64,000 bases of DNA from Paraburkholderia ferrariae NBRC 106233. Its GTDB lineage: Bacteria > Pseudomonadota > Gammaproteobacteria > Burkholderiales > Burkholderiaceae. A program made the translations under genes and the position numbers. The DNA is taken from assembly GCF_000685035.1 (NCBI RefSeq), contig NZ_BAYB01000009.1, forward strand, positions 248,001 through 312,000. The letters run 5' to 3'. The notes below the pieces were generated by a model, which did not search any database, was not told the origin of the DNA, and saw only the letters and a list, made by a program, of their open reading frames with translations. Shown in pieces: positions 55,433-64,000 of the stretch. The first letter of the stretch is position 1; each line of letters starts with the position of its first letter.

Positions 55433-56197
55433 TCAAACACGGCCCTGTTCCCCCGCAGCCGCGGCCGCGCGCCTCAACCGCTCGCGGCTGCTCGACAGAT
55501 GCATGCGCATTGCCGCGCGCGCACCTTCGGGATCGTGCCGCGCAATCGCGTCGAAGATGCTTTCGTGCTCGCGGTTCACGAGTTCCGCATACGCCTGCGG
55601 GTCCGTCTTCGCGATACCCGCCGAATCGATGCGGTGCCGCGGAATCAGCGCCGCGCCCATCTGCGTGAGGATATCGACGAAGTAGCGATTGCCCGTTGCC
55701 CGCGCCACCGCAACATGGAACTGCAGGTCGGCGGCGGCGCTGTCGCCGCCCGTGCGCGTGGCCTCGCCGATCGCTTCGAGCGCGCCGCGAATGCTCGCCA
55801 GATCGCGCTCGCTTGCGCGCTGGGCCGCGAGGCCCGCACATTCCGTTTCCAGACTGATGCGCAGTTCGAGCACCGAAAGCACGTCGCTCAACGTGCTGGC
55901 CGGCACGACCGCGATGTCGAACGGTTCGCGGCGCGGTTCGAGCACGAAGCTGCCGATGCCGTGACGCGTCTCGATGACGGACATGGCCTGCAGGCGCGAA
56001 ATGGCCTCGCGGACCACCGTGCGGCTCACGCCGAGCAGGGACATCAGGCTGCTTTCGGTTGGCAGCTTGTCGCCCGGCTTGAGCGAGCGCGTGGCGATCT
56101 GCTCGTTGACCCAGGCCACCACCTGTTCGGCGAGATTGCGGGTGCGGCTGGGCAGCGGCGTGGGGATGGACGTGGGCGTGGCAAGCGGCTCTGCCAT
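55433..56197 (-). CDS. GntR-family regulator (FCD), likely regulator of the aldarate region
   Basis: A 254-residue protein. The winged helix (VVAWVNEQIATRSLKPGDKLPTE is split by SLMSLLGVSRTVVREAISRL; about residues 25-85) is followed by an FCD domain with metal-binding-type residues (AADLQFHVAVARATGN; LVNREHESIFDAI). It is the last gene of the MFS-GH31-porin set. A motif related to GTCRTAYGAC lies before it at 56241-56253. It probably controls both this operon and the gudD operon. Confidence 0.9.
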   Translation of the reverse strand: MAEPLATPTSIPTPLPSRTRNLAEQVVAWVNEQIATRSLKPGDKLPTESSLMSLLGVSRTVVREAISRLQAMSVIETRHGIGSFVLEPRREPFDIAVVPASTLSDVLSVLELRISLETECAGLAAQRASERDLASIRGALEAIGEATRTGGDSAAADLQFHVAVARATGNRYFVDILTQMGAALIPRHRIDSAGIAKTDPQAYAELVNREHESIFDAIARHDPEGARAAMRMHLSSSRERLRRAAAAAGEQGRV

Positions 56198-56315
56198 CGA
56201 ACCCTCCTTGGCGGGCTAGTCGTTTAGCCTCTAATTATACGTTGTCGGACGAGTCCCCGCGGGGATTCATCCGGCAACTGCGGGGCCTGAGCCGCCAGGC
56301 GCCGGCCTGCCCCGA

Positions 56316-57500
56316 TCAGAACGCATGGCGAATGCCGACCATGCCGACGAACTGCGAGGGCCCCGACGAGGGCGTGGTGTTCTGCGAGTCGCCGACCACG
56401 GCCACGGCGTCGGCAATCGTCGTCCCCGAGCCCGAGGCGACGAGCGACTTGCCGCTCGCGTGCTGATAGCCCTCGATCGCATAGAACGTGGTCCGCTTCG
56501 ACACGCTGCAGGTCTGCTCCAGCGAAACCTGGTGGTACCGGGCCGGATCGTCGATGCCGTTGGCCTTGCTGGCGCGCGTATAGCTGTAGCCGATGCCGGC
56601 GTACACGGCCGGCGTGAACTGGTACGTCGCAATGGCGCCATACGTGTTGAACACGGCCTCGCTCTCGAAGAGCGAATGCGAACCGGGCGCGTACTGAACG
56701 TTCGAATAGTTCAGCCCCACCATCAGGCGGCTGAAGGTGTAGCGCGCGGCCGCGGCCACCATCTGCACGCTGTTGGCACTCGCGTAGCCGCTGTTGACCG
56801 GCGAGTTGTCCGCGAAGGTGCCGAGCGACGGGCTCGTCGTGATGTTCTTGAGCTTGACGTAGCCCACGGCTGCCGAAAAGTCCTGATAGTCGTAGCGCGT
56901 TGCCGCGCTGAGATTGCTGCCGTTGGTGACGCTGCCGGGCGTGCCGCCCAGGCCGTACTGCGCGCAGAACACGAGGCCCGCGAAGCTTGCCGATGTATAG
57001 GTGATCGAATTATTGAAGCGCAACGTGGTATCGAGCGCATCCAGATCGCCGGGGTGCGCGCCTGTCGCGCCCGTGAGCGCGCTGGTGGGCCCGAGCGCGC
57101 CCACCATGTTGAAGTACGGCGTGTACTGCCGGCCGAGCGTGAGCGTGCCGTACTGGCGGTTGCTGAAGCCCACGTACGCCTGCCGGTTGAACAGGTAGCC
57201 CGGGCTGCCCTGCGCGCCGGTGATCGAATTGAAGCCGCTTTCCAGCCGGAAGATCGCCTGCGTGCCGCCGCCCAGGTCCTCTGCGCCGAGCAGGCCGAAC
57301 TTGCTCGCCTGCAGATTGCCCTGGCTCATGTAGAAGTTGGACTGCCCGTGCTGATTGCTGGAATAGGCGAGCGCGTTGTCGATCACGCCGTACAGCGTGA
57401 CGCTGCTTTGCGCCGAAGCATCGGCCGCGAGAACCGCGCCCGCCAGCGGCAGGCACGAGAAGACCCATGCACGCCCGCGCGTGCGCTTGATCGTTTGCAT
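56316..57500 (-). CDS. Outer-membrane porin, Burkholderia OmpC type
   Basis: A 394-residue porin. The signal peptide (AWVFSCLPLAGAVLAADASA, cleavage near residue 30) is followed by SSVTLYGVIDNALAYSS, the standard start of this family. Inner features include SKFGLLGAEDLGGGTQAIFR and GFSNRQYGTLTLGRQYTP. It ends in Phe (GIRHAF), the outer-membrane assembly signal. It lets solutes through the outer membrane, here probably the substrate of the GH31 enzyme or its products. Confidence 0.94.
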   Translation of the reverse strand: MQTIKRTRGRAWVFSCLPLAGAVLAADASAQSSVTLYGVIDNALAYSSNQHGQSNFYMSQGNLQASKFGLLGAEDLGGGTQAIFRLESGFNSITGAQGSPGYLFNRQAYVGFSNRQYGTLTLGRQYTPYFNMVGALGPTSALTGATGAHPGDLDALDTTLRFNNSITYTSASFAGLVFCAQYGLGGTPGSVTNGSNLSAATRYDYQDFSAAVGYVKLKNITTSPSLGTFADNSPVNSGYASANSVQMVAAAARYTFSRLMVGLNYSNVQYAPGSHSLFESEAVFNTYGAIATYQFTPAVYAGIGYSYTRASKANGIDDPARYHQVSLEQTCSVSKRTTFYAIEGYQHASGKSLVASGSGTTIADAVAVVGDSQNTTPSSGPSQFVGMVGIRHAF

Positions 57501-57556
57501 GTCGAAGAATCTCCAGGATGGAATGCGCGACCCCTCCGGTCACGCAGGCCGTGCTT

Positions 57557-59998
57557 TTAATGGGCGAGAAGCAAGGTCAAACGGCGCCAGCCGTCAGAGA
57601 GGGAATCGTCGGTTACTGCCGCATTCGGACTCGCTACGGTGCGGGTGTCGGAAGCCGGTATATGGATCTGGACATGGCTTTGCTCGCGGAGCATCGTTCC
57701 GGTGCGCTCGACGGAAATGCGCAGCGTGGCCGCGTCGCTTGCGATGGCGATCTGCCAGCGCCCCTGCGCGCCATCGCGCCACGCCTCGGTTTCGCCGTCG
57801 TCCTCCACGCAGCCGCCCTGCGCCACACCGGCGCCCGCGTACGGCACCGCCATGAACGCGCGCTCGTCGGCAGGCTGCGCAAAATGCTGCTCCGCCACGT
57901 TCAACGGCATCACACATCCTTCACGCAGCAACATGACCGGTTGCCCGAAGGGCGCCGGCAGCGTCACGCACTGCCCGCCCGCGTACACTTCGCCGCCCCA
58001 GTAAGCCGCCCAACGCGCGCCGTCCGGCAGATAAACCTCGCGCTCGCGCTGCCCTTCTTCCACCACGGGCGCCACGAGCAGCGCTGTGCCGAGCATCATG
58101 TCGTCGCTCTCGGCAAGGCAGCGCGGGTCGTTGGGGAACTCGGCAAACAGGGGCCGCAGCACGGGCTCGTATGCGCGGTGCGACTGCCACAGCAGTTCGT
58201 ACAGATAGGGCATGAGCCGGTAGCGCAGCTTGATGAGACCGGCAATCTGCTGCGTTGCCTCGGGGTACATCCACGGCTCGTTGACGGTGCCGTCGTCGTT
58301 CCACGAATGAATCGAAAAGCGCGGCAGGAAAATGCCGAACGCCACCCAGCGCAGCAGCAGTTCCGGTCCGGGCGCCGGCCCCGAAAACCCGCCGATGTCG
58401 TGCCCGCTGTTCGACACGCCCGACATCGCAAGGCCGAGGCCCATCTTGAGGTTGTAGCGCAGCGTCTCCCACGAGGTGTAGTTGTCGCCCGACCAGGTCT
58501 GCACGTAGCGATGCATCCCCACGCCACCCGAGCGCGACACCAGGAAAGGCCGCTTGTGAGGCGCATGCTCGCGCTGCGCATCGCGCGAGGCGCGCATCAT
58601 CAACTGGGTTTGCAGCACCCTGGCCCGATGGGCCGGGAAAGGTTTGCCGAAGCCGCGGGCGATGGCGTCGGGCGTCCAGATCTCGAACTCGTTGTTGTCG
58701 TTCCACGTGGACGCAATGCCGAAGCGCAGCAGGCTCTCCTTCACGCGCGACTTCCACCATGCGAGGGTGTCCGGATTCGTGAAGTCCAGATACGCGCCGA
58801 CTTCGTCCCAGAACTGTACCCATGCGGGATCGCCCTCGCGCGATTCGATCAGTAGTCCAGATATTTTGGCTTCGGCAAAGGCCGGATGATCTTGCAGCAG
58901 GCAGGGCTTGATGTTCGCGCACAGGCGCACGCCCTCGCGCAGATAGCCGTGCACGAATCCTTCGATGTCGGGGAATTTTTCGTGGTTCCAGTTGAAGACA
59001 TAGCGCTTCGGCCCGATCGACGTATAGCCCGACGACAAATGAAACGAGTCGCACAAAATATCGTGCTCGCGGCAGCGCTCGATGAATTCGCCCATGCGGC
59101 GCTGCGCATCGGGCGCGTCGGTATAGCTCATGGTGGAGCCGGAATAACCGAGACCCCACTTCGGCATGAACGCCGGCCGCCCCGTGAGCCAGGTGAAGCG
59201 GCGCACCGCGTTCAGCGGCGTTTGCGCGGAGGCGATGAAGTAGTAGTCGAGATCGCCGTGCTCCGCGACGAAGTGCCGGTAGTGGCCGTGATAGTTGTCG
59301 AGCTCGCGGCCCATGTCGAACCGGCAGTCGGCCAGCGTGTCGTAGAAGAGGCCGAACCCCAGCGATGTCTGCGGCTGCCACGTGACGTAAAACGGAATGT
59401 GCTTGTAGAGCGGGTCGGTCGTGCGCGCGCTGTAGCCCATTGCGTCGATATTACGCATTTCGTAGCTCTGGTTCGCGCGATCGAGTGCGCCTGCCCGCTC
59501 GCCGAGGCCCACGTACATCTCGCCGCGCTGCCGCTCGACATAGTGATAGACGCGCTCGTCCCACCAGCCGAAGTTATAGGCCTGCGTTCTGCGGTCGTTC
59601 ATCACGGCGTGCCACGCACCGTCGCGCATGAGCTCCCACGAGCAGAAGCCGCCGTCCAGCGCCACCGTGAGTCGCACCAGACGCGTTTGCACCACCAGCC
59701 GGTCCGCATCGTGCGTAACGCCAAACGCCACGGGATCGAACCCGCTCAGGTCGCGCCGCTCGCGCCCTTCCACCGGCACGTCTTCCTGGCCTGGCGCAAT
59801 CGCCCAGGTGCGCGGCCCCTGAAGCTCGCCTTTCGGCAAGACCAGGACGCGCATGATGTCGTCCGCGAGCACGTAGAGCTCGATCCTCTCGCTGCCGCCG
59901 GACGCCAGCACGATCCGGCTGCCATTCTGTTCGGAGACCTGAAAGTATGGTCGGTTCTTCAAATCAGCCATGTTGTGTTTCCAGTTCGATCGATTCAT
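57557..59998 (-). CDS. Glycoside hydrolase family 31 enzyme
   Basis: An 813-residue retaining alpha-glycosidase. The nucleophile is D434 in TWNDNNEFEIW and the acid/base D505 in YVQTWSGDNYTSWE, with HDIGGFSG after it; the (beta/alpha)8 barrel covers about residues 250-600. No signal peptide is seen, so it acts inside the cell on imported substrate. The start ATG overlaps the MFS stop by 4 bp; ATG at 59971 is an alternative. GH31 covers alpha-glucosidases, alpha-xylosidases and sulfoquinovosidases. The specificity is not clear; context points to a uronic-acid or glucoside conjugate. Confidence 0.88.
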   Translation of the reverse strand: MNRSNWKHNMADLKNRPYFQVSEQNGSRIVLASGGSERIELYVLADDIMRVLVLPKGELQGPRTWAIAPGQEDVPVEGRERRDLSGFDPVAFGVTHDADRLVVQTRLVRLTVALDGGFCSWELMRDGAWHAVMNDRRTQAYNFGWWDERVYHYVERQRGEMYVGLGERAGALDRANQSYEMRNIDAMGYSARTTDPLYKHIPFYVTWQPQTSLGFGLFYDTLADCRFDMGRELDNYHGHYRHFVAEHGDLDYYFIASAQTPLNAVRRFTWLTGRPAFMPKWGLGYSGSTMSYTDAPDAQRRMGEFIERCREHDILCDSFHLSSGYTSIGPKRYVFNWNHEKFPDIEGFVHGYLREGVRLCANIKPCLLQDHPAFAEAKISGLLIESREGDPAWVQFWDEVGAYLDFTNPDTLAWWKSRVKESLLRFGIASTWNDNNEFEIWTPDAIARGFGKPFPAHRARVLQTQLMMRASRDAQREHAPHKRPFLVSRSGGVGMHRYVQTWSGDNYTSWETLRYNLKMGLGLAMSGVSNSGHDIGGFSGPAPGPELLLRWVAFGIFLPRFSIHSWNDDGTVNEPWMYPEATQQIAGLIKLRYRLMPYLYELLWQSHRAYEPVLRPLFAEFPNDPRCLAESDDMMLGTALLVAPVVEEGQREREVYLPDGARWAAYWGGEVYAGGQCVTLPAPFGQPVMLLREGCVMPLNVAEQHFAQPADERAFMAVPYAGAGVAQGGCVEDDGETEAWRDGAQGRWQIAIASDAATLRISVERTGTMLREQSHVQIHIPASDTRTVASPNAAVTDDSLSDGWRRLTLLLAH

Positions 59999-61290
59999 GC
60001 CGCCCGGCCTGCGCCGTGATCGACAGGTTGCCGCCGCCGGGTGCGCGAGGCGCCGCGCATCAGGATGACGAGCAGCGTCGCGCCGATCAGGTCGAAGGCG
60101 CCCAGCGCGCCGAAGAGCGGCGTATAGCCGATCTTGTCGGCCAGCGCGCCCACGATCAGCGAAAAACCCAAGCCGCCGATCCAGGCCGCCATGCCGGCGA
60201 AGCCCGCCACGGTGCCCACTTCGCCGGGCTCGAATACGTCGGCCGCCAGCGTGTTGACGAGCGCCGAAATCATCTGGTGCGCGAAGCCGCCCACGCAGAA
60301 GAGCGCGATGGCCTGGTAGGGCGAAGCAACGAGGCCGATGCATGCGGGGCCGATCATCATGAACGCGCCCAGCACCACCCCCGTAATGCGCGAGGCGATC
60401 AGCGGCACGCGCAGGCGCTTCATCAGGAACGGCGAGAGATAGCCGCCGAAGAGCCCGCCCAGGTCCGCCGCGAGAAACGGCAGCCACGCGAAGAGCGCGA
60501 TCTGCTTCAGGTCCATGTGGCGTTCGGTGGCGAGGTACAGGGGAATCCAGAAGCTGAAGGTCTGCCAGGCCGGCTCCGCGAAGAAGCGCGCCTGCGCGAT
60601 CGCCCAGAAACGCCGCGTGCCGAGCACCGCACGGACCTTGCGGTGATCCGTGGACGCGGACTCATAAGGCGTCTGCCCTTCGGCGATGGTCGCCAGTTCC
60701 TTCCGGCCGATGCGAGGGTGTGCAGCCGGCGGCCGATAGAGCCAGTACCAGAGCCCCGCCCACACGAAGCCCAGCGCGCCCGTCACCGCGAATGCGCTTT
60801 GCCAGCCGTAGCGCAGCGAGAGGAACACGACAAGCGGCGGCGCGAGCAGCGAGCCCAGCGACGTCCCGGCGTTGAAGTAGCCGACCGCCACCGACTTCTC
60901 GCGATTCGGAAACCATTCCGCCACCACCTTCATGCCGGCGGGAATGGCGACGGCCTCCGAGAGCCCCATCAGGCCGCGCAGCGCGGCGAGCGACATCCAG
61001 CTTTCCGCCAGACCGTGCAGCACCCCGGTGGCGGACCAGAGACACGCAAAGAGCGCAAAGCCGATGCGCAGGCCGATCAGATCGACCACCAGCCCGCACA
61101 CCGGCTGCATGATCGTGTAGCCGACCTGAAACGCCCCCACCACATACGAATACTGCTGGGTGCTCATAGGCAGCAGGGTTTTCAGCTCGGGCGCCATGAC
61201 GCCGAGCGCATTGCGCGACAGGTAGTTCACGATGGTCCCGCAGCACACGAGCGCGATGATCCACCAGCGCAGGCCAATGACTGTTCTCAA
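59995..61290 (-). CDS. MFS transporter, ACS family (hexuronate-carrier-like)
   Basis: About 431 residues and 12 membrane segments. The N-terminus LRTVIGLRWWIIALVCCGTI followed by VNYLSRNALGVMAPEL is that of the ExuT-like hexuronate group. A TTG start at 61290 is preferred: GGAGACGGAC precedes it and the length then fits the family. The frame is open to an ATG at 61398, which would add an unlikely 36-residue polar head. It is the first gene of the MFS-GH31-porin-GntR set. Confidence 0.85.
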   Translation of the reverse strand: MRTVIGLRWWIIALVCCGTIVNYLSRNALGVMAPELKTLLPMSTQQYSYVVGAFQVGYTIMQPVCGLVVDLIGLRIGFALFACLWSATGVLHGLAESWMSLAALRGLMGLSEAVAIPAGMKVVAEWFPNREKSVAVGYFNAGTSLGSLLAPPLVVFLSLRYGWQSAFAVTGALGFVWAGLWYWLYRPPAAHPRIGRKELATIAEGQTPYESASTDHRKVRAVLGTRRFWAIAQARFFAEPAWQTFSFWIPLYLATERHMDLKQIALFAWLPFLAADLGGLFGGYLSPFLMKRLRVPLIASRITGVVLGAFMMIGPACIGLVASPYQAIALFCVGGFAHQMISALVNTLAADVFEPGEVGTVAGFAGMAAWIGGLGFSLIVGALADKIGYTPLFGALGAFDLIGATLLVILMRGASRTRRRQPVDHGAGRAA

Positions 61291-61656
61291 AGTCCGTCTC
61301 CATCCACGTTCAGACCGGGGGGTGTCGCCCCCGCCATCGACGTTCGACGTTCGCCGATGCTCGAATTCGAACATCGGAACGCATTTATCGTCAGTCATCG
61401 TATCACTAAACGAACATTCAAAAACCAGGGAAAACCAGCGAGCAGCAACGACGATCAGGCCGCAAAGCCTTATCCAGAAGACCTTTCCGCGCGGAACACC
61501 AGTACAGCCACCTAGGGCTTGCAGCGATTCGCGGCAAAATCAGGATTTTCGTTTGAACATCAAGCCGCTCCTTTTCGAGCGCAGCATCGGCTTTATGAGA
61601 TATGTTGTCGTATAAGACCAGGAATGATGAAGCGAACCTCGCCGCCGCCCTTCCGG
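61291..61656. promoter_or_regulatory. Control region upstream of the MFS-GH31 operon
   Basis: A 366-bp gap. At 61354-61377 a 24-bp imperfect palindrome centres on TCGAATTCGA, with CCGATG and CATCGG ends (11 of 12 pairs match). At 61604-61613, GTTGTCGTAT matches the element upstream of the gudD operon. Otherwise no gene is evident. Confidence 0.6.
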
Positions 61657-62634
61657 TCAGCGGGCCGCCAGCGCAACCGTCACGGCGGCCACGCGCGCTT
61701 CGCCATCGGCGAGCCGTGCCTGCAGCATCTCGATCAGCCGCAGGATCTTCGCGGACCCGCGCCGGCTCACCGGATACACCGCGCACACCCATTCCTCGCC
61801 AAAGCACGGGCAACTGAAGCGCCAATCGGTGAGAAACGGCACGAGCCGGCCGCTCTCCAGCTCCGGCACGACACTCCAGTAGAGGCAGGGCAGAATGCCC
61901 GCGCCGCCCGTTGCCGCGGCGCGCGCAAGCTCGTAGCTGTCCGTGGCGATGGAGCCGCGCGGCTCGATCGCCACCTCGCCCTGGCCCGCGCCCGTGCCTT
62001 CGCGGCTGAAGCGCCAGACGCTGGAAAGCGCCGGGTGCCGGTAAGCAATGCACGCGTGGCTCGCCAGCGCCTCGGGCGTGGCCGGCACGCCATGCCGCGC
62101 GAGGTATTCCGGGCTCGCGCACAACAGGCTGCGGTTCGAGCCGATGGGTTTGACGATCTGGCTCGGCAGATCGTAGTTGCCCATGCGCAGCGCCAGGTCG
62201 AAGCCTTCGCCCACGATATCGACATAGCGGTCGGACAGCGCGATCTCGAGCTGAACGCGCGGAAACGCCAGGCTGAAGGGCGTGGCCAGCGGCGCCAGCA
62301 CCGCCTGGCCGAACGAGTGCGCCGCCGTAACGCGCAGCGGGCCGCGCGGTTCGTCGTCGTGCTCGGAGAGCTGCCGCGCGCCGTCGGCGAGCCGTTGCAG
62401 GACCTCCGTGGCCGTCGCGAGATAGAGCCGGCCGCCTTCCGTGAGCGCGAGCGTGCGCGTGGTGCGCTCGAAGAGCCGCACGCCCAGCGCGGCTTCGAGC
62501 CCGGCGATGGCCTTCGTCACCGCCGAAGGCGTCTTGTCGAGCCGCCGCGCCGCGCCGCTGAGGCTGCCCGCTTCGACGGCGCAGACGAAGGTTTCGATTG
62601 CGACCAGCAAGTCGATACGGGCCATAGGGGTCAT
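61657..62634 (-). CDS. LysR-family regulator
   Basis: A 325-residue protein. Helix-turn-helix at about residues 10-70 (VCAVEAGSLSGAARRLDKTP, SAVTKAIAGLEAALGVRLF). The effector domain starts near residue 95 (GPLRVTAAHSFGQAVLAPL). It is divergent from the amidase gene and may control it. TTGACTTATTATCA in the gap is the most AT-rich part and a likely promoter/LysR site. Confidence 0.9.
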   Translation of the reverse strand: MTPMARIDLLVAIETFVCAVEAGSLSGAARRLDKTPSAVTKAIAGLEAALGVRLFERTTRTLALTEGGRLYLATATEVLQRLADGARQLSEHDDEPRGPLRVTAAHSFGQAVLAPLATPFSLAFPRVQLEIALSDRYVDIVGEGFDLALRMGNYDLPSQIVKPIGSNRSLLCASPEYLARHGVPATPEALASHACIAYRHPALSSVWRFSREGTGAGQGEVAIEPRGSIATDSYELARAAATGGAGILPCLYWSVVPELESGRLVPFLTDWRFSCPCFGEEWVCAVYPVSRRGSAKILRLIEMLQARLADGEARVAAVTVALAAR

Positions 62635-62800
62635 CCTCTCCGATTATTTCTTTTGTCGCACAAGCGGTATGCAGATCAGGCACAGAACGGCCCATATTTA
62701 TTGACTTATTATCACAGCCAACGTGCCTCGGCCATCCCGGCCGTCGGCAACAACAGGCAACGAGAACCGCGGCCGCCCAGGCCGCATGAGAGCGAAGACG

Positions 62801-63685
<885 letters not shown>

Positions 63686-63801
63686 GCCCGCGCCGCAAGG
63701 GCAGCCTGCCCGCCTGCGCTATATTGAACGTCGATGCGATTTTTACTCGACTTCAAGCGCTGCGGCAGGGCCGGCAGCGCGTTCGACGGAACGGAGCAGG
63801 C

Positions 63802-64000
63802 ATGGATCTCGAAGGGCAAAGCTGGGAAAGCGTCACGCGCGCATTCGAATGGCAGATTCCCGCGCGCTACAACATCGGCGTGGATGCCTGCGATAAATGG
63901 GCCGACGGCAGCGGCCGACTGGCCCTGATCTTCGAAGACGCGGAAGGCCGCGAAACGCGCTACACCTTCGACGAACTGAAAACGCTTTCGGACCGCTACG
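63802..64000 (+). CDS. AMP-dependent acyl-CoA synthetase, 5' part only
   Basis: The first 66 codons of a gene that leaves the window. MDLEGQSWESVTRAFEWQIP then ARYNIGVDACDKWADGSGRL and TRYTFDELKTLSDRY match the head of acetyl-CoA synthetase-like ligases. The nucleotide-binding motifs lie beyond the edge, so the acid it activates is unknown. Confidence 0.75.
   Translation, partial: MDLEGQSWESVTRAFEWQIPARYNIGVDACDKWADGSGRLALIFEDAEGRETRYTFDELKTLSDRY

Noticed and set aside
57557..59998. Sulfoquinovosidase (YihQ) as identity for the GH31 enzyme
   Set aside because: No other sulfoquinovose genes are near and I could not place the sulfonate-binding residues with confidence; left as GH31 of unknown specificity.
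63699..63711. GGGCA-GCC-TGCCC hairpin after aguB as terminator
   Set aside because: Only a 5-bp stem with a 3-base loop and no T-run; too weak to call.

Overview
The window looks like chromosomal DNA from a beta-proteobacterium of the Burkholderiaceae (Paraburkholderia/Caballeronia/Burkholderia-like). The basis is very high GC with strong G/C third-position bias, an OmpC-type 'Burkholderia' porin, a complete wspABCDEFR operon, many ACS-family MFS carriers paired with catabolic enzymes, and a dense set of GntR/AraC/LysR/TetR regulators. Species cannot be fixed from the sequence alone. I saw no rRNA, tRNA, CRISPR array, transposase or phage gene. Coding density is high and many genes overlap by 1-22 bp.

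Layout. 1-607: 3' end of an alcohol dehydrogenase-like gene. 792-5802: a ROK regulator with a 39-bp inverted repeat upstream, and a ribose/xylose-type ABC transporter (ATPase, permease, binding protein). 5866-7580: AlaX-type alanyl-tRNA editing protein and an AraC regulator, closed by a 19-bp perfect hairpin. 7553-10867: a GAF-PAS-PAS-GGEEF diguanylate cyclase and a DUF1479 dioxygenase, the latter divergent from its own AraC regulator. 11941-16680: an ECF sigma factor between two anti-sigma-like membrane proteins, divergent from a secreted beta-propeller. 16716-25677: the Wsp surface-sensing/c-di-GMP operon on the minus strand.

25934-33204 is a quinate/shikimate catabolic island: aroQ-aroE-MFS-tetR on the minus strand, and quiC plus a PucR regulator on the plus strand. 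A perfect 14-bp palindrome lies between them. 33201-39855 holds an acyl-CoA ligase, a PiT phosphate transporter and an orphan CobS/CobT-like AAA+/VWA pair. 39934-47431 is a GntR-governed cluster (serine-glyoxylate-type aminotransferase, MFS, YdiJ-like D-2-hydroxyacid dehydrogenase) with two near-identical operators centred 126 bp apart. 47457-47778 holds gene remnants, including the tail of a LacI regulator.

47806-61398 is an aldarate/uronate region. GudD, KdgD and alpha-ketoglutarate semialdehyde dehydrogenase give a full glucarate-to-2-oxoglutarate route, with a lactonase and an MFS carrier. A second operon carries an MFS carrier, a GH31 glycosidase, a porin and a GntR regulator. A GTCRTAYGAC-like motif recurs upstream of both. 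A MntA/HepT toxin-antitoxin pair sits between the two parts. The window ends with a LysR regulator, N-carbamoylputrescine amidase and the start of an AMP-dependent ligase.

Most genes belong to recognisable families. The less ordinary features are regulatory (several well-formed operators), the sigma factor flanked by two anti-sigma proteins, the orphan CobS/CobT pair, the combined GH31/lactonase/aldarate region, and small remnants. All functions are inferred from sequence motifs and context; no database search was run.
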